Source: Actinomycetes bacterium (lineage in GTDB: Bacteria; Actinomycetota; Acidimicrobiia; IMCC26256; PALSA-610). From it: a DNA stretch of 56,682 nt. Both the position numbers and the translations under genes were made by a program. Under the pieces are notes generated by a model. That model had not been told where the DNA came from. It made no database searches and saw only the letters and a program-made list of their open reading frames with translations. Shown here piece by piece: positions 56,135 through 56,682 of the stretch. Where the stretch lies: assembly GCA_025463875.1 (NCBI GenBank), contig JAODBI010000049.1, positions 1-56,682 of the forward strand, read 5' to 3'. Every line of letters begins with the position of its first letter. The stretch's first letter is position 1.

Positions 56135-56290
56135 TCAGTCCACGTCGGGGCAGCGATGGACCTCGTCCGGACCTTCACGCATGACCCACTCACGTGTTTC
56201 GCCACCCGAAGCGCTGTGCCCCGAACGAACCGCCGACGGCTCGTCTACGTGTACCGGCGCACCGCAATGAGGGCACTCGATCACAGCCAT
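56135..56290 (-). CDS. 51-residue zinc-ribbon-like protein
   Basis: A short gene reading MAVIECPHCGAPVHVDEPSA and ending with a RCPDVD tail. The CPHCG knuckle and downstream His and Cys could bind one zinc ion. The ATG at 56290 has AGGGGG about 5 bases upstream, which supports translation. Function unknown; small CxxC proteins often act as nucleic-acid or protein-binding adaptors. It lies about 100 bases upstream of the ABM gene on the same strand. The rest of 56291-56426 shows nothing recognisable. Confidence 0.65.
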   Translation of the reverse strand: MAVIECPHCGAPVHVDEPSAVRSGHSASGGETREWVMREGPDEVHRCPDVD

Positions 56291-56426
56291 CATTCCCCCT
56301 TACTGAGCGAAGAAGAACAACCGAACCAAGGGTCCCGCGTCTTGAGACTCCGATGCGGATTATGCCGAATCCGTCCGCGCCTGACAAGCCACGACTCGCA
56401 GGACAACGAGTGAGAGGATGGGCACG

Positions 56427-56682
56427 ATGGATCCGTTCACGCGTCGTCCCGATGATCCGCCGGGCGATCCCTCGGGGACACGATTCGCCGAGATCGCGCG
56501 CTCGCTGGCGGCCGAGCCCGACGTTGCCCGGACGTTGCAGCGCATCGTCGACCTCGCGGTCGAGACGATCGACGGATGTGAGGGGGCGGGCCTCTTGATC
56601 GTCAGCCGGGGAAAGATCCTGGCGGGATCGTGGTCAGACGAGGCCGTGCACAGAATCGAGCAACTCGAATACGAGATCGGCG
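56427..56682 (+). CDS. GAF-domain regulator, N-terminal part only
   Basis: The first 85 residues of a protein cut by the window end: MDPFTRRPDDPPGDPSGTRF, EIARSLAAEPDVARTLQRIVDLAVETIDGCEGAGLLIVSRGKILAGSWSDE. This is the opening of a GAF domain like that of actinobacterial GAF-ANTAR proteins, and it parallels the gene at 15664. The ANTAR part, if present, lies outside. GAGAGG sits 9 bases before ATG 56427; ATG 56418 is an alternative. Confidence 0.75.
   Translation, partial: MDPFTRRPDDPPGDPSGTRFAEIARSLAAEPDVARTLQRIVDLAVETIDGCEGAGLLIVSRGKILAGSWSDEAVHRIEQLEYEIG

Overview
The window is about 56.7 kb of high-GC, gene-dense chromosomal DNA from an actinobacterium. The evidence is the GlgE alpha-glucan operon, ANTAR and STAS regulators, an LLM flavin enzyme, a DtxR-type metal box, frequent GTG/TTG starts, 4-nt start/stop overlaps and some apparently leaderless genes. 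I lean towards Acidimicrobiia, but that is inference. No rRNA, tRNA, CRISPR array, phage or insertion sequence was recognised.

Layout. (1) 1-13025: glycogen/trehalose metabolism. glgE, treS-pep2, malQ, glgB and treZ run on the minus strand, each overlapping the next by 4 nt; glgX is divergent. treS-pep2 carries a one-base frame break. (2) 13139-20225: MarR regulator with operator and an MFS exporter interrupted by an in-frame TGA; STAS, ANTAR-only and GAF-ANTAR proteins; SRPBCC, membrane and MOSC proteins; a ZIP transporter behind a DtxR-like box; a hemerythrin. (3) 20246-25748: a tandem hairpin repeat, then TauD-type dioxygenase, amidohydrolase, LLM oxidoreductase and FAD oxidoreductase on the minus strand. 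(4) 25831-36008: a promoter-to-terminator small transcript, monomeric sarcosine oxidase, a hemerythrin with a histone-like tail, SMP-30 protein, secreted proteins, aldo/keto reductase, a UvrD-like helicase and a PhyH oxygenase. (5) 36154-53383: a long plus-strand quaternary-amine operon plus a convergent betaine-homocysteine methyltransferase. (6) 53652-end: PAS-GGDEF protein, VOC and ABM-fold proteins, a 51-residue zinc-ribbon-like protein and a truncated GAF protein.

The central system is choline/betaine catabolism. A ProVWX-type transporter would import choline or betaine, and a BetA-like GMC enzyme would oxidise choline. A non-pyrrolysine MttB methyltransferase with its corrinoid protein and RACo-type activator would remove one methyl group; Bmt can instead pass it to homocysteine. 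DMGDH-GcvT with a dedicated ETF would convert dimethylglycine to sarcosine, and the distant sarcosine oxidase could finish to glycine. The methylcorrinoid:folate methyltransferase expected in such a pathway is not in the window.

Two cross-cutting patterns stand out. glgX and both hemerythrin genes carry GTTY-N15-GGGTAK, which looks like a sigma-B/sigma-F stress promoter. Two convergent gene junctions hold tandem ~45-nt hairpins with an ACAGT loop that look like one family of bidirectional terminators.
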